A stretch of 64,000 bases of DNA, from positions 4,514,001 to 4,578,000 of the forward strand of contig NZ_AP023439.1 in NCBI RefSeq assembly GCF_014701095.1, read 5' to 3'. Below are positions 28,061 to 36,238 of this stretch, piece by piece. The notes under the pieces were generated by a model. It made no database searches and had not been told where the DNA came from. It saw nothing but the letters and a program-made list of their open reading frames with translations. Both the position numbers and the translations under genes were made by a program. Position 1 is the stretch's first letter, and each line of letters begins with the position of its first letter. Source of the DNA: Streptomyces tuirus. Lineage in GTDB: Bacteria; Actinomycetota; Actinomycetes; Streptomycetales; Streptomycetaceae.

Positions 28061-29359
28061 TCAGCCGACCGTCCACTTCTGGTTGGCGGCGCCGGTGCAC
28101 GTCCAGATCTGCAGCGGGGTGCCGTCGGCCGAGGAGTTGCCCTTGGCGTCCAGGCACTTGTCCGCGCCGACGTTGACCAGGTCGCGGGCCGCGGTGTGGA
28201 CCCACTGCTGGGCCTTGGTGCCGTTGCAGGTGTAGAGCTGGACCGCGGCTCCGTCGGCCGTGGAGCCGCCGCGCACGTCGAGGCACTTGCCGAGGGCGCG
28301 GACGGTGCCGTCGCCGCCGAGGGTCCACTTCTGGGCGTCGACTCCGGTGCAGTTGTGGAGCTGGATGGGCGTCCCGTCGGCGGAAGAGGCGCCGGCGACG
28401 TCGGCACACATGCCGCCGATGCCCTTGATGGCGCCGGTCGTGCCGCCGGAACCGCCGCCGTCGGAGGTGGAGACCCGGACGTAGTCCACGGTCATCGTCT
28501 GCGGGAACTGCGTGTTCCCGTCAGGGCTGCCGGGCCAGTTGCCGCCCACGGCGAGGTTGAGGATCAGGAAGAAGGGGTGGTCGTAGACCCACTTCCTGCC
28601 GCCCAGGTCGGCCGTGGTGCGCGTCTGGTACGTCTGCCCGTCGACGGACCACGTGATCTTCCCCGGCGTCCAGTCGACGGCGAAGACGTGGAAGTCGTCG
28701 GCGAAGGCCCGGCCGCCCGGGAGCGTATACGCCGCGCCGATGCCGCCGCTGCCGGAGTAGCCGGGGCCGTGCAGGGTGCCGTGGACGGTGCCGGGCTCGT
28801 AACCGACGTTCTCCATGATGTCGATCTCGCCGCTGTTGGGCCATCCGACGCTGCCCAGGTCGTTGCCGAGCATCCAGAACGCCGGCCACATGCCCTGGCC
28901 GCGCGGCACCTTGATCCGGGCCTCGAAGTGGCCGTACGCCTGCGTGAAGGTCCTGGCCGTGTTGAGCCGGGCGGAGGTGTACTGACAGGTGCCGTACCAG
29001 CACTGGAGTCCGGAGTCGGTGTTCTTGCGGGCGGTGATGACCAGGTTGCCGTTGCCGTCGTGGGCAACGTTGTCTCTGCTGTTCCTGTAGTACTGCAGCT
29101 CGTTGTTGCCGTTGCCGGAGCCGCCGGTCTCCACGGTCCACTTGCCCGCGTCCGGGGCGCTGCCGGCGGCGCCGTTGAACTCGTCGGACCAGGTCAGGGC
29201 GGCGGCGGCCGATGTGGTGGCGGTCCCCGCCTGTGCGGCGGCATCGGCCTGTGCGGCGGACGGGCCGAGGGTCGTCAGGGTGAACGCGGCGGCGACGGTG
29301 GCGCAGACCAGCGGGACGAGCCCGCCGAGCCTGCGCCGGCGTGTGCGATGAGCAGCCAT
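28061..29359 (-). CDS. Secreted GH16 endo-beta-1,3-glucanase with ricin-type lectin domain
   Basis: 432 residues. An Arg-rich signal peptide with cleavage near AQA-D (about 38) and a possible Tat-like RRRR start. GH16 domain (about 55-300): catalytic EIDIME near residue 175 with both glutamates, WPAFWMLG and WTPGKITWSVDG. A Gly/Ser linker leads to a CBM13/ricin-B trefoil (about 310-432) with three QxW repeats (QKW, QQW, QKW). It should hydrolyse laminarin or fungal cell-wall beta-1,3-glucan outside the cell. The ATG MAAHRTRRRR is preferred over upstream codons. Leftward gene within an accessory block. Confidence 0.93.
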   Translation of the reverse strand: MAAHRTRRRRLGGLVPLVCATVAAAFTLTTLGPSAAQADAAAQAGTATTSAAAALTWSDEFNGAAGSAPDAGKWTVETGGSGNGNNELQYYRNSRDNVAHDGNGNLVITARKNTDSGLQCWYGTCQYTSARLNTARTFTQAYGHFEARIKVPRGQGMWPAFWMLGNDLGSVGWPNSGEIDIMENVGYEPGTVHGTLHGPGYSGSGGIGAAYTLPGGRAFADDFHVFAVDWTPGKITWSVDGQTYQTRTTADLGGRKWVYDHPFFLILNLAVGGNWPGSPDGNTQFPQTMTVDYVRVSTSDGGGSGGTTGAIKGIGGMCADVAGASSADGTPIQLHNCTGVDAQKWTLGGDGTVRALGKCLDVRGGSTADGAAVQLYTCNGTKAQQWVHTAARDLVNVGADKCLDAKGNSSADGTPLQIWTCTGAANQKWTVG

Positions 29360-29568
29360 GGCTGAACACACCTTGTCTGTGGGGGATGGGGGACTGGGCC
29401 GACGCTGTCGGCCGTGGAGGGATGCTACGAACGGTTCACCGCACAAACAACTGCCCGATCGGTCCAACCCCCGCTGAACGGGGTGGAGTTGGAGCCGACC
29501 GGCTGACCTTTGGTTCGCTTAAAGCGGGCTTAAGGCGGTGTTAAGGAGGGCCGGTGCCGGGGTCGGCC

Positions 29569-29994
29569 TCAGAGGTCGATCTCGGCCCAGACGGTCTTGC
29601 GGGGCGCAAGACCCGGGGTGACGCCCCAGCGGTCGGCGAGCGCGTCGACGAGGAGCAGGCCGCGGCCGGACTCGGCGTCGGGGGAGGGGAGCCGGGGTAC
29701 CGGGTGCCGGTCGTCGCGGGTGTCGGTCACCTCGATGCGGAGGGTGTCGCCGGCCACGTAGAGGAGCAGGCGGAAGTCGCGGCCCGGGACCCGGCCGTGG
29801 GTGACGGCGTTGGCGGACAGTTCCGCGACGACCTGTGCCGCCCGGCCCGACGGCAGGCCCCAGAAGCGCAGTTGCTCGGCGGCGAGGAGCCGGGCGAGGC
29901 GGGCGCCGCGGGGAGTAGAGGAGAGCCGGAGGCTGAAGTTGCGGACCTGGCGGGCGAGTTCGGGTCCGGGATCGGTGAGGGAGTTCTGCTTCAC
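29569..29994 (-). CDS. ATP-binding (RsbW-like) anti-sigma/regulatory protein
   Basis: 141 residues of the HATPase_c_2 family, GHKL fold. The N box is VAELSANAVTHG, the G1-like box VTDTRDDRHP, and the G2 region ESGRGLLLVDALADRWG. Such proteins are abundant in Streptomyces and act as anti-sigma kinases or as partners of XRE/DUF397 pairs. GTG start. It is divergent from an XRE-DUF397 pair, forming the triad known from whiJ- and abaA-type loci. A specific partner cannot be named. Confidence 0.85.
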   Translation of the reverse strand: MKQNSLTDPGPELARQVRNFSLRLSSTPRGARLARLLAAEQLRFWGLPSGRAAQVVAELSANAVTHGRVPGRDFRLLLYVAGDTLRIEVTDTRDDRHPVPRLPSPDAESGRGLLLVDALADRWGVTPGLAPRKTVWAEIDL

Positions 29995-30148
29995 GTCACC
30001 CAGCGTGGCCGGGGGCGCCTACCGTGAACAGTGACTCAGCGGGTGCGTACGGTGACTGTCCGGAACTTGTCCGGTCATGTCCGGGCTGTCGGCGCCGGGC
30101 GCACGGGTAGGGCGCTGAGGCAGGGTCGTACGACGGAAGGGGTGCGGG

Positions 30149-31027
30149 ATGACGGCCGAGGCGGCGGAGACGGGACGGCTCAAGAGCGAGGCGGACGAGC
30201 CGGGTTGGGAGGTCGACCCCGACGACGAGTGGGGTGTCGCCGTCATCGCCACGGTGGGGAGGCAGCTGAAGCTGCGGCGGGAGGCGGTGGGGATGCGGGC
30301 CGCGGAGTTCGGGACGGCGGTGGGGTACGGGGAGGACATGGTCTACAAGATCGAGGGTGGGAAGCGGATTCCTCGGCAGGACTATCTGAGCCGCGCTGAT
30401 GAGGTGTTGGGGGCGGGTGGGCTGATTGCGGCGACGTGGGAGGACGTGAAGAGGGTCCGCTATCCCAAGAAGGTGCGGGAGCTGGCGCAGTTGGAGGGGC
30501 GGGCGGTGGAGATCGGGGTGTACGAGAGCATCAGTGTCAGCGGGTTGTTGCAGACCCCGGAGCACGCGAGGGCCTTTTTCGAGTCGTGGCAACCGGCGTA
30601 TTCGCCGGACGAGGTCGAGCAGCTGGTGGCGGCGCGCATGGCTCGCCGGTCCGTGTTCGAGCGGTCGCCTGCCCCCTCGCTCAATTTCGTCCAGGAGGAG
30701 GCCACGCTGCGACGCCCGGTCGGGGGCACAATGGTGTGGCGTCAGCAGCTTGAGCGTCTGCTGGAGGTGGGCCGGTTGCGTAACGTCAGGCTTCAGGTGA
30801 TGCCGACGAGCAGCGAGGCCCATCCCGGTCTGAACGGAAGGATCGAGGTGCTGAAGTTCGGGGACGGCACTGCGGTTGGCCGGTCCGACGGGGCCTTCAA
30901 CGGCCGGCCCACCACTGATCCCAAGCAGATCCAGATCCTCGAACTGCGGTATGGCATCATCCGCGCTCAGGCCCTTCCCCCTCGGGAGTCGCTGACCTTC
31001 ATTGAGCAACTGCTGGGAGAGAGATGA
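30149..31027 (+). CDS. XRE-family regulator with DUF5753 domain (WhiJ-like)
   Basis: 292 residues. An HTH_31-type helix-turn-helix spans about residues 30-90 (GRQLKLRREAVGMRAAEFGTAVGY, GEDMVYKIEGGKRIP in parts). The DUF5753 domain follows to the end, with YESISVSGLLQTPEHARAF, FVQEEATLRRPVGG and RLQVMPTSSEAHPGL. These proteins pair with a small DUF397 protein that blocks DNA binding, as shown for WhiJ-type regulators of development. ATG after GGAAGGGGTGCGG. The next gene overlaps by 4 nt. Confidence 0.9.
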   Translation: MTAEAAETGRLKSEADEPGWEVDPDDEWGVAVIATVGRQLKLRREAVGMRAAEFGTAVGYGEDMVYKIEGGKRIPRQDYLSRADEVLGAGGLIAATWEDVKRVRYPKKVRELAQLEGRAVEIGVYESISVSGLLQTPEHARAFFESWQPAYSPDEVEQLVAARMARRSVFERSPAPSLNFVQEEATLRRPVGGTMVWRQQLERLLEVGRLRNVRLQVMPTSSEAHPGLNGRIEVLKFGDGTAVGRSDGAFNGRPTTDPKQIQILELRYGIIRAQALPPRESLTFIEQLLGER

Positions 31028-31224
31028 TCCGCAACGCCGAACTGACGTGGTTCAAGAGCAGCTACAGCAGCGGCCCTGACGGCAACTCCTGCGTCGAGAT
31101 CGCGATAGCGACAGCCCCGAACACCGCGATCATCCACGTCCGGGACTCCAAGCACACGCAGGGTCCCCGGCTGGCCGTCTCCCCCACGGCGTGGACAGGC
31201 TTCGTGTCGGGTCTTTCGGCGTGA
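31024..31224 (+). CDS. DUF397 small regulatory partner
   Basis: 66 residues, single DUF397 domain with the hallmark WFKSSYSSGPDGNSCVEIA and the C-terminal VRDSKHTQGPRLAVSPTAW. The ATGA overlap with the upstream XRE gene implies translational coupling and a fixed ratio, in keeping with a regulator/antagonist pair. The third member of the triad, an ATP-binding protein, is transcribed divergently on the other side. Confidence 0.92.
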   Translation: MIRNAELTWFKSSYSSGPDGNSCVEIAIATAPNTAIIHVRDSKHTQGPRLAVSPTAWTGFVSGLSA

Positions 31225-31285
31225 CCGCGGACCGGGCCTGCGGTTGGTGCGCCCGGTGCCTGGACCCTGAAGACGTAGTGGCACG

Positions 31286-31744
31286 ATGGCGCACGGAAAC
31301 GAAGGATCGACTGATCCGCTGTACTGCGGCTGCATGGCGGAGAACTTCGGCGGGGACACGCCGAGCACGGGCTCGGTGACCGTCTCGCTCGTCGGCGGCC
31401 GCAACGAGCGGGGTGAGCCGCTTTCGAACGAACCTTCCGTCACCGCGAGCCAGCTCGCGGTGAAGGAGGCGAAGCGGGAAGGCGACTCCTGGCGGAAGGT
31501 CACGACCGTCGACATCCCGGGCGTCGGCCCGGCCGCGCGCACGCACGGCATCGAGGACATCGCCGTACCGGGCGACGAGCTCGACCGCACCGTCCGGGCC
31601 GTGCTGATGCAGACGTACATCCCGGTGCCGGGGCAGGAGGGCAAGGTCGCCCTGGTCGCGGGCAGCAGCCAGGTCCTCGACCTGGCGGACTCGTTCTTCG
31701 ACATCTTCGACGCGATCACGTCTACCTTCCGGTTCACGAGCTGA
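31286..31744 (+). CDS. Hypothetical protein, possibly truncated at both ends
   Basis: 152 residues if started at the first ATG. No signal peptide, membrane helix or motif was recognised; it is acidic, with a C-terminal VLDLADSFFDIFDAITSTF. The first 10-15 codons have poor Streptomyces third-position bias and there is no ribosome-binding site, so the true start may be the ATG 48 nt later or lost. Right after the stop, a coding-like stretch continues in another frame. This looks like an eroded or frame-shifted gene, or two overlapping small genes. Confidence 0.5.
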   Translation: MAHGNEGSTDPLYCGCMAENFGGDTPSTGSVTVSLVGGRNERGEPLSNEPSVTASQLAVKEAKREGDSWRKVTTVDIPGVGPAARTHGIEDIAVPGDELDRTVRAVLMQTYIPVPGQEGKVALVAGSSQVLDLADSFFDIFDAITSTFRFTS

Positions 31745-31924
31745 ACTGCGGGCCGGCGCCCCAGTCGGACGACTCGGATGCGCAGGACGCGCCGGCCGCG
31801 GCGAAGAAGATGGCCGAGGACGCGCGCAAGATGCGTGAGGAGGCGGCACGGGAGGCGAAGTCGAAGATCGACGAGGCCTCGGACGCGGGCATCCAGAACC
31901 GGTCGTGGTCGGAGAGGAATTCTC
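31745..31924 (+). pseudogene. Coding-like remnant in a shifted frame
   Basis: In the frame that starts at position 31747 the codons have strong G/C third positions and no stop: NCGPAPQSDDSDAQDAP, a run of Ala/Lys, then MAEDARKMREEAAREAKSK, likely a charged helix or coiled coil. No start with a ribosome-binding site fits its upstream end; the bias fades at the next gene's start. It reads as the 3' part of a gene whose frame was lost, perhaps of the preceding one. Confidence 0.4.
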
Positions 31925-32422
31925 ATGGATCTCACCGGTCACTCGACCGACTTCATCGCCGACGCGTCGTTCCCCGAGGCCATTCGCCGCTTCGTCGGGC
32001 TCGGTGAGCAGCGGTGGCCGGGGCTCTTCGTGTGCGGCGAACCGCTGACGGACGGCGCCGCAGCGGACTGGCGCCTGCCGGAGTCGGCCGACGATGACTT
32101 CCCGGGCATCATCACCTTTTCTTCCGGTAGGGAAATGGAGGAGTTCTGGGAGTCGAACGGCTACGCCCTCGACGCCGCGAGGCAAGGGCCGTATGCCGTC
32201 TTCTATCGCCATCACGGGCAACCGCTGCACGCGACCAGGGTCTCCGGCGTGCACGTCCGCTCCCCGGAACAGGAAGCGGCGGCCGAAGGGACCCGACTCC
32301 TGCTGTCCCAGTACTACGCGGTCAGCGTCGTAACCCCGGAAGATCCAGACACCGACCCGTTCTCCAGGGATGTCGTGCGTGACTTCGTGGCATCCTTCGA
32401 CCCCTCGGCAGCCGACTCGTAG
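31925..32422 (+). CDS. Hypothetical protein (immunity-protein-like size and context)
   Basis: 165 residues, acidic and soluble, with no recognised family. Features seen: FPEAIRRFVGLGEQRWPGLFV, an FSSGREMEEFWESNGY segment, and YAVFYRHHGQPLHATRVSG. The ATG is behind a strong GAGAGGA. An upstream extension in the same frame is Arg-rich and has a shadow-like composition, so it was rejected. The pairing with the preceding eroded frame recalls a toxin remnant plus immunity gene, but that is only inference. Confidence 0.65.
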   Translation: MDLTGHSTDFIADASFPEAIRRFVGLGEQRWPGLFVCGEPLTDGAAADWRLPESADDDFPGIITFSSGREMEEFWESNGYALDAARQGPYAVFYRHHGQPLHATRVSGVHVRSPEQEAAAEGTRLLLSQYYAVSVVTPEDPDTDPFSRDVVRDFVASFDPSAADS

Positions 32423-32551
32423 GGTCCCGAGATCACCGCCGCTGCGACCCGCGCCCGACGCGCCCGACGGGGGAAGGCCGCCATCGGGCCTGCGACGCAG
32501 TGCTGGAGCGGATCCCTCACGGGTGAGGCCCGGGGCCGCTCGGGCTTGTGT

Positions 32552-32579
32552 TTGACCTGCGTCACCCCCGGGGTATTCT
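32552..32579 (+). promoter_or_regulatory. S10 operon (rpsJ) promoter
   Basis: TTGACC and TATTCT at 16-bp spacing. The rplM promoter in this window uses the same two hexamers at 17 bp. Confidence 0.7.
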
Positions 32580-32876
32580 CCTCGGCTCGATTGGCGTCGG
32601 CCCTGCCCCCTATGGCAGACTGTCCGAGTTGCTCGGTCGAGTGTTGATGCTGCGCGCCTCCCGCCGGGGGGACCGGAAGCGAGTCCCACAGTACTCGTCG
32701 CCCTAACTGCCACCACGGCAGCGCTGGGGCGGACGTACGGGAATCTTCCGGGAAGTGTCAGCGCGGCACCGACCAGGCACCCGGTGGGCCTTCGCCCCCG
32801 GCCTGCGGTTCCGGAAGGGCCGTGTGCATTCCCAGCAGGGATGTTCGGACAAGGGACATCTGTGTCAGCGGCAGTG

Positions 32877-32901
32877 CGACACGCCCGACCGCGTGGGTCG
32901 G
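32877..32901 (+). promoter_or_regulatory. Ribosomal leader element, copy 2 (rpsJ)
   Basis: Same 25-nt block as before rpsL with one mismatch (A to G in the left part). Hairpin core CCGACC-GCGTG-GGTCGG. It ends 70 nt before the rpsJ start. Confidence 0.6.
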
Positions 32902-32971
32902 AGGAACGAAGGCAGCAGAAGGAATCCGCCGGGTTCCAGAGCGTGAGAAGAGACAGGACTACTGAGTAGCC

Positions 32972-33280
32972 ATGGCGGGACAGAAGATCCGCATCCGGCT
33001 CAAGGCCTACGACCACGAGGTCATCGACTCCTCGGCGAAGAAGATCGTCGAGACGGTGACCCGCACTGGTGCGTCGGTCGCGGGCCCGGTGCCGCTGCCC
33101 ACTGAGAAGAACGTGTACTGCGTCATCAAGTCGCCGCACAAGTACAAGGACTCGCGCGAGCACTTCGAGATGCGCACGCACAAGCGCCTGATCGACATCC
33201 TCGACCCGACCCCCAAGACCGTTGACTCTCTGATGCGACTCGACCTCCCGGCCGGTGTCGACATCGAGATCAAGCTCTGA
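32972..33280 (+). CDS. rpsJ: 30S ribosomal protein S10
   Basis: 102 residues, MAGQKIRIRLKAYDHEVID at the start and the S10 signature GPVPLPTEKNVYCVIKSPHKYKDSREHFE by parts. S10 lies in the 30S head and also binds NusB and NusG in antitermination. The Shine-Dalgarno region is weak (GGACTACTGAG), which could matter if the leader controls initiation. First gene of an unbroken S10-spc run. Confidence 0.98.
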   Translation: MAGQKIRIRLKAYDHEVIDSSAKKIVETVTRTGASVAGPVPLPTEKNVYCVIKSPHKYKDSREHFEMRTHKRLIDILDPTPKTVDSLMRLDLPAGVDIEIKL

Positions 33281-33297
33281 AGGCCGGTGATCTGAGA

Positions 33298-33942
33298 ATG
33301 GCTAAGCAGATCAAGGGCATCCTGGGCGAGAAGCTCGGCATGACGCAGGTGTGGGACGAGAACAACCGTGTTGTTCCGGTCACCGTCGTCAAGGCCGGCC
33401 CCAACGTCGTGACCCAGGTCCGTACGAACGACGTCGACGGCTACGAGTCGATCCAGATCGCCTTCGGCGAGATCGACCCGCGCAAGGTGAACAAGCCCCT
33501 CAAGGGCCACTTCGCCAAGGCCGACGTCACCCCCCGTCGTCACCTCGTCGAGATCCGCACCGCGGACGCCTCCGAGTACACGCTGGGCCAGGAAGTCACC
33601 GCCGAGGTGTTCGAGTCCGGCGTGAAGGTCGACGTCACCGGCAAGAGCAAGGGCAAGGGCTTCGCCGGTGTCATGAAGCGTCACAACTTCAAGGGCCTCG
33701 GCGCCGGTCACGGCACCCAGCGCAAGCACCGCTCGCCCGGTTCCATCGGTGGCTGCGCCACCCCGGGCCGCGTGTTCAAGGGCCTCCGCATGGCGGGTCG
33801 CATGGGCAACGAGCGTGTCACCACCCAGAACCTGACCGTCCACGCCGTTGACGCGGAGAAGGGTCTGCTGCTCATCAAGGGCGCGGTTCCCGGTCCGAAC
33901 GGCGGCCTCGTCCTGGTCCGCACCGCGGCCAAGGGGGCCTGA
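33298..33942 (+). CDS. rplC: 50S ribosomal protein L3
   Basis: 214 residues. Starts MAKQIKGILGEKLGMTQVWDE; the long loop that reaches the peptidyl-transferase centre is visible as FAGVMKRHNFKGLGAGHGTQRKHR and SPGSIGGCATPGRVFKGLRMAG (in part). L3 is an early assembly protein. The ATG is only 17 bp after rpsJ, behind GGCCGGTGATCTGAGA. Mutations in this loop give resistance to pleuromutilins in other species; the wild-type pattern is seen. Confidence 0.98.
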   Translation: MAKQIKGILGEKLGMTQVWDENNRVVPVTVVKAGPNVVTQVRTNDVDGYESIQIAFGEIDPRKVNKPLKGHFAKADVTPRRHLVEIRTADASEYTLGQEVTAEVFESGVKVDVTGKSKGKGFAGVMKRHNFKGLGAGHGTQRKHRSPGSIGGCATPGRVFKGLRMAGRMGNERVTTQNLTVHAVDAEKGLLLIKGAVPGPNGGLVLVRTAAKGA

Positions 33943-33949
33943 GGTACCG

Positions 33950-34606
33950 ATGAGCACTGTTGACATCCTTTCGCCTGCCGGCGAGAAGACCGGTAGCGTC
34001 GAGCTCCCCGCGGAGATCTTCGGCGTGGAGAAGATCAGCATCCCGCTGATCCACCAGGTCGTCGTCGCGCAGAACGCCGCTGCCCGTCAGGGCACGCACA
34101 AGACCAAGACCCGCGGCGAGGTTCGCGGTGGCGGCAAGAAGCCGTACCGCCAGAAGGGCACCGGCCGCGCCCGCCAGGGTTCGACCCGTGCGCCGCAGTT
34201 CGCCGGCGGTGGCGTCGTCCACGGCCCGCAGCCGCGTGACTACTCGCAGCGGACCCCGAAGAAGATGAAGGCCGCGGCCCTGCGCCACGCCCTCACCGAC
34301 CGGGCCCGCCACAACCGCATCCACGTCGTCTCCGGCGTGGTCGAGGGCGAGACCCCCTCCACGAAGGCCGCCAGGACGCTGTTCGGCAAGATCTCGGAGC
34401 GCAAGAACCTGCTCCTGGTCGTCGACCGCGCCGACGAGGCCGCGTGGCTGTCCGCCCGCAACCTGCCCCAGATCCACATCCTGGAGCCGGGCCAGCTGAA
34501 CACGTACGACGTTCTCGTCTCGGACGACGTGGTCTTCACCAAGGCCGCCTTCGAGTCCTTCGTGTCCGGCCCGAAGGCCAATGACACCGAAGGGAGCGAG
34601 GCCTGA
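33950..34606 (+). CDS. rplD: 50S ribosomal protein L4
   Basis: 218 residues. The exit-tunnel loop is seen as TKTRGEVRGGGKKPYRQKGTGRARQG (in parts), followed by PQFAGGGVVHGPQPRDY. L4 contributes to the tunnel constriction, and in E. coli it represses the S10 operon by a leader-dependent attenuation; whether that holds here is unknown. The ATG seven bases after the rplC stop gives MSTVDILSPAGEKTGSVELP, the conserved start; longer in-frame forms overlap rplC. Confidence 0.97.
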   Translation: MSTVDILSPAGEKTGSVELPAEIFGVEKISIPLIHQVVVAQNAAARQGTHKTKTRGEVRGGGKKPYRQKGTGRARQGSTRAPQFAGGGVVHGPQPRDYSQRTPKKMKAAALRHALTDRARHNRIHVVSGVVEGETPSTKAARTLFGKISERKNLLLVVDRADEAAWLSARNLPQIHILEPGQLNTYDVLVSDDVVFTKAAFESFVSGPKANDTEGSEA

Positions 34607-35025
34607 TGGCTATCCGTCACCCCGCTATCGCCTCCAAGGCGGCGAAGAAGGCCAAGGCCGCGCGCGTCGCCAAGGCGCGCCGCCACGCCGCCGAGGGCAA
34701 GAACACCGTCGAGACGCCGCTGAGCAAGTCCTTCACGGACCCCCGTGACGTGCTGCTCAAGCCGGTCGTCTCCGAGAAGAGCTACGCGCTTCTCGACGAG
34801 GGCAAGTACACGTTCGTCGTGGACCCGAGCGCCAACAAGACCCAGATCAAGCAGGCCGTCCAGGCGGTCTTCTCGGTCAAGGTCACCGGGGTCAACACGA
34901 TCAACCGCCAGGGCAAGCGCAAGCGGACCCGCACCGGCTTCGGCCAGCGCGCGTCCACCAAGCGCGCGATCGTGACCCTCGCTGAGGGCGACCGTATCGA
35001 CATCTTCGGCGGTCCGACCGCCTAA
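34606..35025 (+). CDS. rplW: 50S ribosomal protein L23
   Basis: 139 residues. About 40 N-terminal residues rich in Ala/Lys (AAKKAKAARVAKARRHAAEGK) precede the conserved L23 domain, which begins DPRDVLLKPVVSEKSYALLDEGKYTF. The extension is normal in Streptomyces. L23 borders the tunnel exit and is the docking site for trigger factor and SRP. The ATG shares one base with the rplD stop. Confidence 0.97.
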   Translation: MAIRHPAIASKAAKKAKAARVAKARRHAAEGKNTVETPLSKSFTDPRDVLLKPVVSEKSYALLDEGKYTFVVDPSANKTQIKQAVQAVFSVKVTGVNTINRQGKRKRTRTGFGQRASTKRAIVTLAEGDRIDIFGGPTA

Positions 35026-35065
35026 GGGCGGTCCGGATCGTCCGATATCGGACGAGGACTGAGAA

Positions 35066-35902
35066 ATGGGAATCCGCAAGTACAAGCCGACTACGCCGGG
35101 CCGTCGCGGCTCCAGCGTCGCCGACTTCGTCGAGGTCACGCGGTCCACGCCGGAGAAGTCGTTGGTCCGCCCCCTGCACAGCAAGGGTGGCCGTAACAAC
35201 TCCGGTCGTGTGACCGTCCGCCACCAGGGCGGTGGCCACAAGCGCGCCTACCGCGTGATCGACTTCCGTCGTCACGACAAGGACGGCGTGCCGGCGAAGG
35301 TCGCGCACATCGAGTACGACCCCAACCGCACCGCGCGCATCGCGCTGCTGCACTACGCCGACGGCGAGAAGCGCTACATCCTCGCCCCGCGCAACCTGCA
35401 GCAGGGTGACCGCGTCGAGAACGGTCCCGGGGCCGACATCAAGCCGGGCAACAACCTTGCCCTGCGCAACATCCCGGTCGGTACCACGCTGCACGCCATC
35501 GAGCTGCGTCCGGGCGGCGGCGCGAAGTTCGCCCGCTCCGCCGGCGCCTCCGTGCAGCTGCTCGCGAAGGAGGGCTCCATGGCCCACCTCCGCATGCCGT
35601 CCGGTGAGATCCGCCTGGTCGACCAGCGCTGCCGCGCCACGGTCGGCGAGGTGGGCAACGCCGAGCAGAGCAACATCAACTGGGGTAAGGCGGGCCGTAA
35701 GCGCTGGCTGGGCGTTCGCCCGACCGTGCGTGGTGTGGTCATGAACCCGGTGGACCACCCGCACGGTGGTGGCGAAGGCCGTACCTCGGGTGGTCGTCAC
35801 CCGGTGTCCCCCTGGGGCAAGAAGGAAGGCCGTACTCGTTCGCCCAAGAAGGCGTCGAACAAGTACATCGTCCGCCGCCGCAAGACGAACAAGAAGCGCT
35901 AA
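35066..35902 (+). CDS. rplB: 50S ribosomal protein L2
   Basis: 278 residues. MGIRKYKPTTPGRRGSSV at the start; the signature VVMNPVDHPHGGGEGRTSGGRHPVS includes the His needed for peptidyl transfer and subunit association. Very basic C-terminus KKASNKYIVRRRKTNKKR. Among the most conserved ribosomal proteins. It follows rplW after 40 bp, with ATCGGACGAGGACTGAGAA upstream of the ATG. Confidence 0.98.
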   Translation: MGIRKYKPTTPGRRGSSVADFVEVTRSTPEKSLVRPLHSKGGRNNSGRVTVRHQGGGHKRAYRVIDFRRHDKDGVPAKVAHIEYDPNRTARIALLHYADGEKRYILAPRNLQQGDRVENGPGADIKPGNNLALRNIPVGTTLHAIELRPGGGAKFARSAGASVQLLAKEGSMAHLRMPSGEIRLVDQRCRATVGEVGNAEQSNINWGKAGRKRWLGVRPTVRGVVMNPVDHPHGGGEGRTSGGRHPVSPWGKKEGRTRSPKKASNKYIVRRRKTNKKR

Positions 35903-35914
35903 GGACGGGTTGAG

Positions 35915-36196
35915 ATGCCTCGTAGCTTGAAGAAGGGGCCCTTCGTCGACGACCACCTGATCAAGAAGGTGGACGCCCAGAACGAAGCCGGCACCAAGAA
36001 CGTCATCAAGACCTGGTCCCGTCGCTCCATGATCGTGCCGGCCATGCTCGGCCACACGCTCGCGGTGCACAACGGCAAGACCCACATTCCGGTGTTCGTC
36101 ACCGAGTCGATGGTCGGCCACAAGCTCGGCGAGTTCTCGCCGACGCGCACCTTCCGGGGTCACGTCAAGGACGACCGGAAGTCGAAGCGCCGCTAA
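35915..36196 (+). CDS. rpsS: 30S ribosomal protein S19
   Basis: 93 residues. MPRSLKKGPFVDDHLIKKVD and the S19 signature VFVTESMVGHKLGEFSPTRTFRGH are present. It pairs with S13 in the 30S head near the A-site finger. ATG start 12 bp after rplB, behind GGACGGGTTGAG. Typical gene order rplB-rpsS-rplV-rpsC. Confidence 0.98.
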   Translation: MPRSLKKGPFVDDHLIKKVDAQNEAGTKNVIKTWSRRSMIVPAMLGHTLAVHNGKTHIPVFVTESMVGHKLGEFSPTRTFRGHVKDDRKSKRR

Positions 36197-36238
36197 GCGC
36201 GGGGTGGAATGACCATGACAGACACTGGAAGGACAACC

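Larger units (their letters stand above)
32423..32971 (+). other. S10 operon promoter and long leader
   Basis: About 550 bp without a gene. A TTGACC-16-TATTCT promoter lies at 32552-32579; TTGGCG followed by CAGACT at 32591-32621 is a weaker second candidate. The leader of nearly 390 nt contains many short inverted repeats and the 25-nt element shared with rpsL. It is the expected place for autoregulation of this operon. Confidence 0.65.

Noticed and set aside
29461..29505. Operator upstream of the GH16 gene
   Set aside because: The inverted arms CCAAC/GTTGG and CCCCG/CGGGG are separated by an asymmetric bulge and fit better as a terminator for the leftward ATP-binding gene; evidence was too weak to list.
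31778..31924. Arg-rich extension of the immunity-like protein
   Set aside because: Composition is that of a wrong frame, and a strong ribosome site lies before the internal ATG.
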